Source: Flavobacterium channae
GTDB taxonomy: Bacteria > Bacteroidota > Bacteroidia > Flavobacteriales > Flavobacteriaceae
DNA length: 64,000 nucleotides
Direction: 5' to 3'
NCBI RefSeq assembly: GCF_021172165.1
Contig: NZ_CP089096.1
Coordinates: forward strand, 1,798,001 to 1,862,000
Within the stretch, counting starts at the first letter, position 1, and every line of letters starts with the position of its first letter. The notes beneath the pieces are model-generated. The model was not told where the DNA came from. It was given only the letters and a program-made list of their open reading frames with translations, and made no database searches. Of the stretch, positions 1 through 8,839 are shown piece after piece. The position numbers and the translations under genes were made by a program.

Positions 1-950
1 CGTTGTTGATTTTGCTCAATACTTCTTTTTAAAGCACCTAAATCGGGATGATTAATTGCTGAAATTAATGCAACTTCACTTCGTTGATCAATAACTTCAA
101 CAGCAAAATTCTTAGTATTATTAATCTGATTTTTCTCTTTGATATTAGAAGAAATCGTGGCTTTAAACTTTGCAATTCCAACTTTATCGGCATTTAACAA
201 TACAGAAACCGATTGTGCTTTTTTATCTTTCGAGAAATTAACTACTTGTTTATGAATGGTTTGATTTCCATTTTGAATAGCAAAAGTGGTTGAAATCGAC
301 TCATCCCCATTGTATTGTAAAAATACTTCAACCGGAAATTTATTCTTTAAAAAAGCATATTTATTTACGTTGATTTGGTTAATCTTCAAATCAAAAACAG
401 TAGTCGTATCACCTAAAACAACTGGTAATACATTTGTGTTTTCTTGAAAACTAAACACATAATCATTTCCCATAGTTTGATTTCCATCTGTAAATAAAAC
501 TATCGGATAATTTACATTTCTATATAATTGTTTTAAGTTTTTGGCAACTCCATCAATATGAGATTGCTTTCCTTTAAAATCAAGAGATTGTAAACTATTG
601 AATTCGTTATCGAATGAAAACAATTGCACATCATATTTTTCATTAATTGCATTATTCTCTGCAATCTTTTTATATAATGATGAAGCATCTTCTGTTGCTC
701 TTAATTCAGAAATCGACTTCGAATTATCAACGACAATTGGTAATGGTGTTTTCTTAATTTCGGTTGTTTTTCTACTGATAATTGGGTTAATCAGTAATAA
801 AAAGATAGAAAACAACGATATAAAACGTAAAAAAGCCAAAAACCAATACAATTTTGATTGATTTTTGACTTTATATAAATATTGGTAAAACGACAATCCA
901 ACAGCAACAGTTACTGATAATATAAGTAGTAAAATTGTGTTTATTGTCAT
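1..950 (-). CDS. vWA-domain membrane protein, 3' end beyond the window
   Basis: An open frame starts at the ATG at 948-950 and runs without a stop to the left edge (316 codons seen). It begins with two membrane segments (about residues 5-22 and 34-56). Next comes a von Willebrand A-like core with the metal-site motif DNSKS (75-79) and, further on, the strand VLFTDGNQ. The remainder looks like beta-rich extracellular repeats. The product is probably membrane-anchored with a periplasmic vWA domain, as in the BatA/BatB-like proteins of Bacteroidota, but the exact family cannot be named from the visible part. It starts 15 bases after the fabG stop, so it is probably cotranscribed with fabG although no functional link is known. 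Confidence 0.8.
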   Translation of the reverse strand, partial: MTINTILLLILSVTVAVGLSFYQYLYKVKNQSKLYWFLAFLRFISLFSIFLLLINPIISRKTTEIKKTPLPIVVDNSKSISELRATEDASSLYKKIAENNAINEKYDVQLFSFDNEFNSLQSLDFKGKQSHIDGVAKNLKQLYRNVNYPIVLFTDGNQTMGNDYVFSFQENTNVLPVVLGDTTTVFDLKINQINVNKYAFLKNKFPVEVFLQYNGDESISTTFAIQNGNQTIHKQVVNFSKDKKAQSVSVLLNADKVGIAKFKATISSNIKEKNQINNTKNFAVEVIDQRSEVALISAINHPDLGALKRSIEQNQQ

Positions 951-965
951 TATTAAGTATAACTA

Positions 966-1712
966 TTAAGTAAGCATTCCTCCATCAACATTAAGAACCT
1001 GACCCGTAACGTAAGCACTCATGTCTGATGCTAAGAAAACACAAACATTAGCTACATCTTCTGGAGTACCACCTCTTTTTAATGGAATAGATTCTCTCCA
1101 TCCTTTAACTACTTCTTCGTTTAATTTAGCAGTCATTTCAGTTTCAATAAAACCAGGAGCAATAGCATTGCAACGAATGTTTCTTGAACCTAACTCTAAC
1201 GCAATAGATTTTGTAAATCCGTTCATACCTGCTTTAGAAGCTGCGTAATTTGCTTGACCAGCATTTCCTTTTACTCCTACTACACTACTCATATTTACAA
1301 TTGATCCTTTACGATTTTTCAACATGATTTTTTGCACTGCTTTAGTCATGTTAAAAACTGATTTTAAGTTAATTGCCAATACATTATCAAAATCTTCTTC
1401 TGACATACGCATCAACAAATTATCTTTAGTGATTCCGGCATTGTTGATTAACACGTCAACTGTACCAAATTCAGCCACAACATCATCAACTAATTTTTGC
1501 GCTTCATTAAAATCTGCAGCATTTGATTTATATCCTTTTGCTTTAATTCCTAAAGCATTTAATTCATTTTCTAACGCCATTGCAGATTCAACAGATGAAC
1601 TATATGTAAACGCAACATTAGCACCTTGCTCTGCAAAAACTTTTGCAATTCCGCTACCAATTCCACGGCTTGCACCTGTAATAATGGCAACTTTTCCTTC
1701 TAATAATTTCAT
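966..1712 (-). CDS. fabG: 3-oxoacyl-[acyl-carrier-protein] reductase FabG
   Basis: This is a 248-residue short-chain dehydrogenase, full length for FabG. It reduces 3-oxoacyl-ACP with NADPH in each round of type II fatty acid elongation in the cytoplasm. The cofactor motif TGASRGIG is at residues 12-19 and NNAG at 90-93. The catalytic Ser (142/143), Tyr156 and Lys160 are in the order S...YAASK, and the C-terminal NVDGG motif is present. The ATG at 1710-1712 lies about 37 bases downstream of a TATATTTG promoter element on the same strand. The vWA-type gene follows 15 bases after its stop. Confidence 0.95.
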   Translation of the reverse strand: MKLLEGKVAIITGASRGIGSGIAKVFAEQGANVAFTYSSSVESAMALENELNALGIKAKGYKSNAADFNEAQKLVDDVVAEFGTVDVLINNAGITKDNLLMRMSEEDFDNVLAINLKSVFNMTKAVQKIMLKNRKGSIVNMSSVVGVKGNAGQANYAASKAGMNGFTKSIALELGSRNIRCNAIAPGFIETEMTAKLNEEVVKGWRESIPLKRGGTPEDVANVCVFLASDMSAYVTGQVLNVDGGMLT

Positions 1713-1749
1713 GGTTAATATTCGTGTTAGTTTGTTTATAATTAAAGTT

Positions 1750-1757
1750 CAAATATA
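1750..1757 (-). promoter_or_regulatory. -7 promoter element of fabG
   Basis: On the minus strand the sequence reads TATATTTG, a full match to the Bacteroidota -7 consensus TAnnTTTG. Transcription would start near 1745, giving fabG a leader of about 33 bases. No clear -33 TTTG is seen. Confidence 0.65.
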
Positions 1758-1847
1758 GGAATATTTTAAAGTATAAAAAAAGCAGGCTCATAATTAAACT
1801 TTTTTATTAAATGTTGTCTTACAATTACTAACCTAAAACTAACTCCT

Positions 1848-3032
1848 ATGAAAAACCAAATCATTATTAGTCTTTTGACTATTTGTGGATTAACATCTTG
1901 TAGTAATAATTCTGATGATAATTATGAAGCGATTCCTCAATACCCTTTTGTAGAAGCCAAATTTGGTTCGTCTGTAGATCTAGAAAATTTAGCAAACTAT
2001 GCAAATCAGTCCACTCAAGCCTATATTATTAAAGATAATTCGTTAGGAAACACAATTACAGATGCTGAAGCTACTTAGGGACGCGTTTTGTTTTATGACA
2101 AAAATCATTCTTCAAACAATACTATTTCTTGTGCAAGTTGCCACAAACAAGAGTTTGCTTTTAGTGATTCAAATGTTGCTAGCACAGGAGTTAACGGCAC
2201 AACATGCAGGCATTCTATGCGTTTGATTAATTCAAGATTTGCAACAGAAACTAAATTCTTTTGGAACGAACGAGCTTTAAACCTAGAAACTCAAACCACC
2301 ATGCCAATTAAAGATCATGGAGAAATGGGCTTTAGTGGTGAAAATGGTGATTTATCATTTAATGATTAAATTACAAGATTAAGTGCAATTGGATACTATA
2401 AAGAACTTTTCAAATTTGTTTATGGAACTGAAGAAATTACTGAAGTAAAAATTCAAAATGCATTAGCGCAATTCATAAGAAGTATTTAATCTTTTGATTC
2501 AAAGTACGATACTGGAAGAGCTTTAGCTACAAATGATGGACAACCTTTTTCAAATTTTACTGCTGAAGAAAACCAAGGAAAAAATTTGTTCTTGACTCCA
2601 CCAGTATTTAATACAAGCGGCGTTAGAACAAGTGGCGGTTTAGGTTGTGGTGGTTGTCATAGAGCACCAGAATTTGATATTGACCCAAACACATTAAACA
2701 ATGGCATAATAGGAACTATTGCTGGAACTGGAATTGATACTGGTAATACAAGAGCTCCATCACTTCGTGATTTAGTTAAAACTGATGGAACTACAAATGG
2801 ACCTATGATGCACACAGGTGTTATAACTACTTTACAAGCGGCAATTGGACATTATGGAACCATAAATATCGCCCCTGGAAATAACAACTTAGACCCTAGA
2901 TTAACTTCAGGAGGAATTGGACAACAATTGAACTTAACAGCTACTGAAGTTAATGCAGTTATTGCCTTTCTAAAAACATTATCTGGAACTGATGTTTACA
3001 CCAATACAAAATGGTCGAATCCATTTAATTAA
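1848..3032 (+). pseudogene. Di-haem cytochrome c peroxidase (MauG-like) with three in-frame stops
   Basis: One continuous frame encodes a lipoprotein-type signal (lipobox LTSC) and a di-haem peroxidase with both haem motifs, CASCH (in the 2088-2369 segment) and CGGCH (in the 2586-3032 segment). Family motifs GRVLFYDK, RHSMRL, MPIKDHGEMGFSG and TRAPSLRDL are also visible. The frame is interrupted by TAG at 2076-2078, TAA at 2367-2369 and TAA at 2487-2489, with no frameshift. Each stop sits where homologs would have Leu, Leu and Gln, and each is one substitution away (TTG, TTA, CAA). The family reduces hydrogen peroxide in the periplasm. The best reading is a recently inactivated gene. No TAnnTTTG element is visible upstream, but a good terminator follows at 3062. 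Confidence 0.85.
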
Positions 3033-3061
3033 AAAAAAATATACAATTATACTAATCTTAT

Positions 3062-3085
3062 AAGACCTCATCAGAGGTCTTTTTT
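3062..3085 (+). terminator. Rho-independent terminator after the peroxidase pseudogene
   Basis: An 8-bp perfect stem AAGACCTC / GAGGTCTT with loop ATCA is followed by a T run. It separates the broken peroxidase gene from the tetR promoter. Confidence 0.8.
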
Positions 3086-3111
3086 GTTAAAATTACGTTA
3101 ATATCATTTTT

Positions 3112-3140
3112 AAACAAATGTTTAATTTAAACAAATGTTT
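3112..3140 (+). promoter_or_regulatory. Tandem palindromic operator of the TetR regulator (predicted)
   Basis: The palindrome AAACA-AA-TGTTT occurs twice, at 3112-3123 and 3129-3140, 17 bases apart centre to centre and in the same flanking context (TTTAAACA...TGTTTAAT). The second copy abuts the TAATTTTG promoter box at 3140-3147. Placement over the promoter of a tetR-led efflux operon is what self-repression by the TetR dimer would need. Binding itself is inferred. Confidence 0.65.
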
Positions 3141-3147
3141 AATTTTG
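3140..3147 (+). promoter_or_regulatory. -7 promoter element of the tetR-efflux operon
   Basis: TAATTTTG matches TAnnTTTG. Transcription would begin near 3152, which places the ATG at 3118 upstream of the transcript and selects the ATG at 3166 as the tetR start. Confidence 0.7.
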
Positions 3148-3165
3148 TGCAGTAAATTTCATATT

Positions 3166-3780
3166 ATGATATTAAGCGAAAAACAAATACATATTATAGA
3201 CAAATCGGAGAAGCTATTTGCTGAAAAAGGATTTGATGGTACTTCTATTAGAGATATTGCGAAAGCAGCAGATATTAATATAGCTATGATATCCTATTAT
3301 TTTGGTTCTAAAGAAAAACTTTTAGAAGCAATTGTATACTATAGAATATCTGCATTAAAATTGTTATTAAACAGTTTAACAACTGAAGAAATTCATCCAC
3401 TAGAAAAGATTAATCGTCTTATCGAATTTTACATTTCAAGAATTCATCAAAATAAAACGATTTATCAAATTATTCATCACGAAATAAGTAACAACAAACG
3501 TGAATTTGACTTAGAATCATTCAAACAAATTAAGATTGATAACATCCGAATTTTAGCCCAAATTATAAAAGAAGGTCAAGATTTAGGCATTTTTAAAGAT
3601 GATATTCAAGTAGAATTAATTCCACCAGTTATCATTGGTACACTTACACAAATGAATATAAATCAGCATTTTTACAGTGAAATTCTAGGTTTAAAAAATG
3701 ATGATGACTTTGAAAACTACATAAAAACAACCTTTACTGATTTTATAAAAAAAACAATTAACTCATTAATTTTAAAATAA
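3166..3780 (+). CDS. TetR/AcrR-family transcriptional regulator
   Basis: This is a 204-residue TetR-type repressor. The N-terminal helix-turn-helix lies at about residues 27-46 (SIRDIAKAADINIAMISYYF), followed by the usual FGSKEKLLEA helix. The remainder is an all-helical ligand-binding domain of normal length. A longer frame from 3118 is possible, but it would start inside the operator and upstream of the predicted transcription start, so I chose 3166. The stop is five bases before the TolC-like gene, so it heads a four-gene efflux operon. It probably represses that operon until a drug or bile-like ligand binds; the ligand cannot be told from sequence. Confidence 0.92.
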   Translation: MILSEKQIHIIDKSEKLFAEKGFDGTSIRDIAKAADINIAMISYYFGSKEKLLEAIVYYRISALKLLLNSLTTEEIHPLEKINRLIEFYISRIHQNKTIYQIIHHEISNNKREFDLESFKQIKIDNIRILAQIIKEGQDLGIFKDDIQVELIPPVIIGTLTQMNINQHFYSEILGLKNDDDFENYIKTTFTDFIKKTINSLILK

Positions 3781-3785
3781 TTAAT

Positions 3786-5090
3786 ATGAAAAAGAAAACA
3801 ACAATCCTTTTGGGATTACTCATGAGTTCTTTGTTTGTCTTTTCACAAGAGCCAAAAAAATTGAGCTTGAAAGAAGTAGTAGAATTGGCTACAACCAAAA
3901 GTAATCAGGCAAATTTAGCCATTTTGAAAAAACAAACAGCTGAAGCAGAAGTAATTCAGGCAAAAAACAAACAGTATCCAAATCTTACATTATCAGGTCA
4001 ATATCAAAGAATTTCTCAACCTAATATATCGTCACCAGTTTTATTTCAAGGAGGCGGTTCGGGTGAGTCTTTTGGAAACATAAACCAAATATTATTAGGA
4101 AATGCCAATGCTTCAATTCCACTTTTTAATGGTTTAAAGATTAATCAAAATATAAAAGCTCACGAAAATCTTTTACAAGCTGAGATTGCTCAAGAAAACC
4201 AAACAAAAGAAAATCTAGCTAACTATGCCATTGCGTTGTATTTTAATATTTATAAAACGCAACAAACCTTAACTATTTTAAATGATAATTTAAAAAGTGC
4301 GCAACAACGAGTTACCGATTTTAAAAATTTGGAAGACAATGGTTTACTTGCGCATAACGATTTACTAAAAGCACAATTACAAGCATCAAACATTGAACTT
4401 TCTATCGAAAAAAGCAAAAAAGACATTAATGTTTTAAACTATAAATTGGCTTCAATTTTAAATTTAGACGAAAACACTTCGTTCGATATTGTAAAAGAAG
4501 ATATAGAACTATTAAATGTAGTACAAACTTCAAATTCATCTATTGAAAGATCTGATTTAAGCGCTTTGAATCATCAATTTGAGGCAAGTAAAAACCAAAT
4601 AAAAATTGCACAAGGAAACTATTTTCCTTCAGTTAATTTAATTGGCGGTTATGTTGCTGCAGATATTCACAACTTTCTTACGGTAACAAATGCTATGAAT
4701 TTTGGTGTTGGCGTTTCATACGATTTAAGTGGAATTTTTAAAAACAACGCTGAAGTTAAAATCGCTAAAAGTAAATCTGAAGAAGTAAAATTTTCTACTT
4801 CAATTCTTGAGAAACAAATCAATGAAGAAGTAAAAAATGCTGAAGAAAATTACTTATTAGCTCAAAAACAATTTAATGTGTACCAAAAAGCAGCCGAACA
4901 ATCTGATGAAAATTACAGAATTGTAAAAGATAAGTATGATAACGGGCTATCAAGTACAAACGATTTATTAGAAGCTAATGTAGAACAAATTCAAGCTTCA
5001 ATCAATGAAACGGTATCACAAGCTGATATTCTTCAAAAATATTACGAATTACAATACGCAAAAGGAACGCTAATAAAAACTATCAACTAA
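3786..5090 (+). CDS. TolC-family outer membrane efflux protein
   Basis: This 434-residue protein has an N-terminal signal peptide ending near FSQ (about residue 21). It also has the two-fold repeated helical hairpin structure of outer membrane efflux proteins: long Lys/Gln/Glu-rich helices at about 130-235 and 325-430, with beta segments between them. TolC-like trimers form the exit duct of tripartite pumps. It lies between the tetR gene and genes for a membrane-fusion protein and an MFS pump, so it presumably serves that pump. It is distinct from the NodT-type lipoprotein channel encoded at 16993-18429. Confidence 0.9.
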   Translation: MKKKTTILLGLLMSSLFVFSQEPKKLSLKEVVELATTKSNQANLAILKKQTAEAEVIQAKNKQYPNLTLSGQYQRISQPNISSPVLFQGGGSGESFGNINQILLGNANASIPLFNGLKINQNIKAHENLLQAEIAQENQTKENLANYAIALYFNIYKTQQTLTILNDNLKSAQQRVTDFKNLEDNGLLAHNDLLKAQLQASNIELSIEKSKKDINVLNYKLASILNLDENTSFDIVKEDIELLNVVQTSNSSIERSDLSALNHQFEASKNQIKIAQGNYFPSVNLIGGYVAADIHNFLTVTNAMNFGVGVSYDLSGIFKNNAEVKIAKSKSEEVKFSTSILEKQINEEVKNAEENYLLAQKQFNVYQKAAEQSDENYRIVKDKYDNGLSSTNDLLEANVEQIQASINETVSQADILQKYYELQYAKGTLIKTIN

Positions 5091-5091
5091 A

Positions 5092-6174
5092 ATGGAAAAG
5101 AAAAAAGAAACAAATAAAAAATTTACAATTATCCTAATTGTTTTAGTAGTATTAGGAGTTGTTTATGGAGGATATAAATATTTTCATTCTCAAGCACATG
5201 AAACTACAGATGATGCGCAAATAGAACAAAATATGGCTCCAATTATCCCAAGAGTTTCGGGATATATCAAAAAAATCTATGTTACAGATAATCAAAATGT
5301 AAAAAAAGGTGACACTTTATTTACAATTGACAATATCGACTATTTAGTAAAAGTGGAAGAAGCGCAAGCAGCATTAGTAGCGGCTCAAGGAAGTTTTGAA
5401 GTTTCAAAAGCCGATGTTGGTAGCGCAAATGCAAACGTTTCTGTTTACGATGCAAATGCTAAAACTGCTTATAGTTCAATTGAAAATGCTAAAGTGAAAT
5501 TATGGAGAGCACAAAACGATTTTGAAAGATTTGAGAAATTATATGCAAATAAATCAATTACAAAGCAACAATATGAACAAGCTTTAGCTGCGAAACAAGT
5601 TGCAGAAAACGAATTAAAAGCTTTACAACAACAAAAAGCGGCTGCTGATTATCAAAAAAATGTTTCGGTAACTAAAACATCTGTGGCTAATAAACAAACA
5701 ACTGTAGCTGAAGCAAACATTAAAAGAGCTCAAGCACAGTTAGATGCGGCTAAATTAAATTTAGGTTATACTGTTGTAACAGCTGCTGTTGACGGACAAG
5801 TTTCGACAATTGATTTACAACCAGGACAAATGGTGCAAGCAGGACAATCTTTATTTTATATTATTAATTCAAGCGACGTTTGGGTTGTGGCTAATTTTAA
5901 AGAAACACAATTAAACAAAATGCGCTTAGGTCAAGAAGTAGAAATTAAAGTGGATGCTTATCCCGATTATACTTTTGTAGGCGAAATTACATCATTCTCT
6001 CCTGCTACAGGTTCTCGTTTTTCGCTTTTACCTCCAGATAATGCAACTGGTAACTTCGTAAAAACAATACAAAGATTACCTGTTAAAATCAGTTTAAAGA
6101 ACACTAACGATAAAGAAAAAGTAAGTTTACTTCGTGCCGGAATGAACGTAGATGTAGACGTACACTTAAAATAA
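5092..6174 (+). CDS. HlyD/EmrA-family membrane fusion protein
   Basis: This 360-residue periplasmic adaptor has one N-terminal membrane anchor (about residues 11-28). The first half-lipoyl segment is IIPRVSGYIKKIYVTDNQNV, a long coiled coil spans about 85-215, and the second half-lipoyl segment contains DGQVSTIDLQPGQMV. A beta-barrel region follows. This is the EmrA/HlyD layout that links an inner-membrane MFS pump to a TolC channel. It begins one base after the upstream stop and is followed three bases later by the EmrB-like gene, so the three pump genes are tightly coupled. Confidence 0.92.
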   Translation: MEKKKETNKKFTIILIVLVVLGVVYGGYKYFHSQAHETTDDAQIEQNMAPIIPRVSGYIKKIYVTDNQNVKKGDTLFTIDNIDYLVKVEEAQAALVAAQGSFEVSKADVGSANANVSVYDANAKTAYSSIENAKVKLWRAQNDFERFEKLYANKSITKQQYEQALAAKQVAENELKALQQQKAAADYQKNVSVTKTSVANKQTTVAEANIKRAQAQLDAAKLNLGYTVVTAAVDGQVSTIDLQPGQMVQAGQSLFYIINSSDVWVVANFKETQLNKMRLGQEVEIKVDAYPDYTFVGEITSFSPATGSRFSLLPPDNATGNFVKTIQRLPVKISLKNTNDKEKVSLLRAGMNVDVDVHLK

Positions 6175-6177
6175 TTT

Positions 6178-7770
6178 ATGAGCGCATCAGGAACATTACA
6201 AAATGACGATTTAGTACTATATGGTATAGATAGGGTAATTATTACTATTACTGCTGTGTTGTGTGCTTTATTGGAAATTGTAGATACTACCATTGTTAAC
6301 GTAGCTTTAAACGACATGCGTGGAAGTTTAGGAGCTACTTTAACCGATGTAGCTTGGGTAATTACGGCTTATGCAATTGCTAACGTAATTGTAATTCCAA
6401 TGACTAGTTGGTTATCGCAACAATTTGGTAGACGAAATTACTTTGCAGCTTCTATTATCATCTTTACCTTTTCTTCCTTTTTATGTGGAAATGCAACCGG
6501 AATTTGGGAGCTTGTTCTTTTCCGATTCATTCAAGGTTTAGGTGGTGGAGCGCTTTTGGTAACTTCTCAAACGATTATTACTGAAAGTTATCCGGTGGAA
6601 AAAAGAGGAATGGCGCAAGCTATTTACGGTATGGGTGTAATTGTTGGACCAACATTAGGTCCGCCACTTGGAGGTTATTTAGTAGATAATTACTCTTGGC
6701 CTTATATCTTTTACATCAACGTACCGATTGGAATTATTGCTACATTATTGACTTTAACATATGTAAGAAGTCCAAAATATGGAGATAAATTAAAAAGCAA
6801 TCAAGTTGATTGGTGGGGAATTATTACACTGGCAACATTTATTGGATCGCTGCAATTTGTTTTAGAACACGGACAACAAGACGATTGGTTTAATGATAGT
6901 ACAATTGTGATTGTGAGTATTATGAGTTTTGTCGGCTTGTTTTTCTTCATCTGGAGACAGCTCGTCTACGAATATCCCATAGTGAATTTAAGGGTTTTGA
7001 AAGATAACAATTTGAGAGTCGGAACCATTTTGAGTTTTGTCCTCGGATTTGGGTTATACGGTTCAACTTTTATTATTCCAATATATACACAATCTGTTTT
7101 AGGTTGGACTGCTACAGATGCTGGTTTATTATTGATACCAAGTTCATTGATGACAGCTTTTATGATGCCAATAATTGGTAAATTAATTCAGAAAGGTGTA
7201 CCTCAACCCTATTTAGTTGCAGGAGGTTTCTTGATGTTCTTTGTCTTTACTTTTTGGATGCATAACATTATGACACCAGATACAGGAACTGAACATATGT
7301 TTTGGCCACTGATTGTTCGTGGATTTGGTTTAGGATTATTATTCGTACCCATTACAACGCTTTCACTTTCTACTTTATCAGGAAAATCGATTGGTGAAGG
7401 AGCGGCATTTACTGGAATGATGCGACAATTAGGAGGTTCATTTGGTATTGCCATCATTACAACTTTTATTTCAAGATTATCGCAAGATCACCGTGTAAAT
7501 CTGATTAAAAATATTGATGGAGCAAATGCAATGGTACAACAACGTATTCATGGTTTACAACAAAGTTTCATTACTAAAGGTTTTAGTCCAAATGAAGCCT
7601 TAGATAAAGCACATCAATTAATTAATTTATCAGTAACCAAACAAAGTACGGTTTTATCTTATATGGATGTATTCATGTATTTAGGAGTACTGTTCCTAAT
7701 TTGTATACCTTTTATCTTATTTATCAAAAAAGGTAAAAACAAAGTTGATTTAAGCGAAGCTATGCATTAA
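6178..7770 (+). CDS. DHA2-family MFS drug transporter, EmrB/QacA type
   Basis: This 530-residue membrane protein has about 14 predicted membrane segments, as expected for the DHA2 drug:H+ antiporters. The family signature GPTLGPPLGGYLVDN followed by SWPYIFYINVPIG is present, as is the N-terminal segment WVITAYAIANVIVIP. EmrB-type pumps expel hydrophobic drugs and uncouplers using the proton gradient, with EmrA and TolC forming a complete tripartite path. It is the last gene of the tetR operon and is followed directly by a strong bidirectional terminator. Confidence 0.93.
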   Translation: MSASGTLQNDDLVLYGIDRVIITITAVLCALLEIVDTTIVNVALNDMRGSLGATLTDVAWVITAYAIANVIVIPMTSWLSQQFGRRNYFAASIIIFTFSSFLCGNATGIWELVLFRFIQGLGGGALLVTSQTIITESYPVEKRGMAQAIYGMGVIVGPTLGPPLGGYLVDNYSWPYIFYINVPIGIIATLLTLTYVRSPKYGDKLKSNQVDWWGIITLATFIGSLQFVLEHGQQDDWFNDSTIVIVSIMSFVGLFFFIWRQLVYEYPIVNLRVLKDNNLRVGTILSFVLGFGLYGSTFIIPIYTQSVLGWTATDAGLLLIPSSLMTAFMMPIIGKLIQKGVPQPYLVAGGFLMFFVFTFWMHNIMTPDTGTEHMFWPLIVRGFGLGLLFVPITTLSLSTLSGKSIGEGAAFTGMMRQLGGSFGIAIITTFISRLSQDHRVNLIKNIDGANAMVQQRIHGLQQSFITKGFSPNEALDKAHQLINLSVTKQSTVLSYMDVFMYLGVLFLICIPFILFIKKGKNKVDLSEAMH

Positions 7771-7771
7771 T

Positions 7772-7800
7772 AAAAAAGCCCTTTTAAAAAGGGCTTTTTT
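7772..7800. terminator. Bidirectional terminator between the MFS operon and rluD
   Basis: The perfect inverted repeat AAAAAGCCCTTTT / AAAAGGGCTTTTT has A and T runs on its two sides, so it can terminate both the converging emrB-like and rluD transcripts. Confidence 0.85.
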
Positions 7801-7801
7801 A

Positions 7802-8839
7802 TTATTCTTCCGTATATGTTTGTGCTTTTGAATACACTCTCCATTTCTCGATACATTCCTGTAAATCTTGAGGAATTTCAGAATCGAATCGCAAAAATTC
7901 CTTTGTTATAGGATGTTCAAAACCTAATGTTTTTGCATGTAACGCTTGTCTTGGCAACACTTTAAAACAATTGTCTACAAATTGCTTGTATTTGGTAAAA
8001 GTAGTTCCTTTTAAAATAGCATTTCCACCATATCGTTCATCGTTAAAAAGAGTGTGACCAATATGTTTCATATGTACACGAATCTGATGTGTTCTTCCAG
8101 TTTCTAATTGACAAGATACTAAAGTAACATAACCAAATCGTTCTAAAACTTTATAGTGCGTTACAGCTGGTTTTCCTTTTTCTTCATCTTCATGAACTGC
8201 CATTTGCATACGATTTGAATCGTGTCTTCCAATGTTTCCTTCAATCGTACCTTCATCTTCTTCGATATTTCCCCAAACCAAAGCAATATATTCACGTTCA
8301 GAAGTTTTTTCTGCAAATTGTTTAGTCAAATAAGCCATTGCTAATTCTGTTTTCGCAACAACTAACAATCCAGTTGTATCTTTATCAATTCTGTGAACCA
8401 ATCCAGGTCGTTCTGAACTGTTCATTGGTAAATTCTCAAAATGATAAGCCAAGGCATTTACCAAAGTTCCTGAATAATTCCCATGTCCGGGATGCACAAC
8501 CATTCCTGCTGGTTTATTTATAACCAACAATTGATCGTCTTCATAAACAATATCTAAAGGAATATTTTCAGGTGTAAGCAACTGCTCATAAGTAGGATGC
8601 GCTAAAACCAATCGCACTACATCTCCTGCTTTTACTTTGTAATTCGATTTAACTGGAACATCATTAACTAAAATCGAACCTTGCTCTGCTGCTTGTTGAA
8701 TCTTATTTCGTGTGGTATTTTCAATCATGTTCATCAAAAATTTATCCACTCGTAAGGCTGATTGCCCTTTACTTGCTTCAAAACGATGATGTTCGTATAA
8801 CTCGTCTTCGAGTTCATTTCCTACATTATAATCCGCCAT
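7802..8839 (-). CDS. rluD: 23S rRNA pseudouridine synthase, RluD family
   Basis: This 345-residue RluA/RluD-family enzyme converts uridines of helix 69 of 23S rRNA to pseudouridine. An S4-type RNA-binding domain covers about residues 28-85. The catalytic motif HRIDKDTTGLLV places the nucleophile at Asp152. Downstream motifs ALVWG and ETGRTHQIRVHM are as expected. The start overlaps the end of the upstream PASTA-protein gene by 14 bases, so the two are translated from one mRNA. RluD is the best name among the close paralogs. Confidence 0.9.
   Translation of the reverse strand: MADYNVGNELEDELYEHHRFEASKGQSALRVDKFLMNMIENTTRNKIQQAAEQGSILVNDVPVKSNYKVKAGDVVRLVLAHPTYEQLLTPENIPLDIVYEDDQLLVINKPAGMVVHPGHGNYSGTLVNALAYHFENLPMNSSERPGLVHRIDKDTTGLLVVAKTELAMAYLTKQFAEKTSEREYIALVWGNIEEDEGTIEGNIGRHDSNRMQMAVHEDEEKGKPAVTHYKVLERFGYVTLVSCQLETGRTHQIRVHMKHIGHTLFNDERYGGNAILKGTTFTKYKQFVDNCFKVLPRQALHAKTLGFEHPITKEFLRFDSEIPQDLQECIEKWRVYSKAQTYTEE

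Noticed and set aside
598..861. An 87-codon plus-strand frame at the left edge
   Set aside because: The minus strand holds a much longer open frame with a vWA motif and membrane helices through the same bases.
2076..2489. Recoding (stop-codon read-through or selenocysteine) to explain the three in-frame stops of the peroxidase
   Set aside because: The stops are TAG and TAA, not TGA, no recoding element is visible, and each is a one-base change from the expected sense codon, so point-mutation decay is simpler.
3118..3165. ATG start for the TetR regulator at 3118
   Set aside because: It lies inside the first operator palindrome and upstream of the promoter box.
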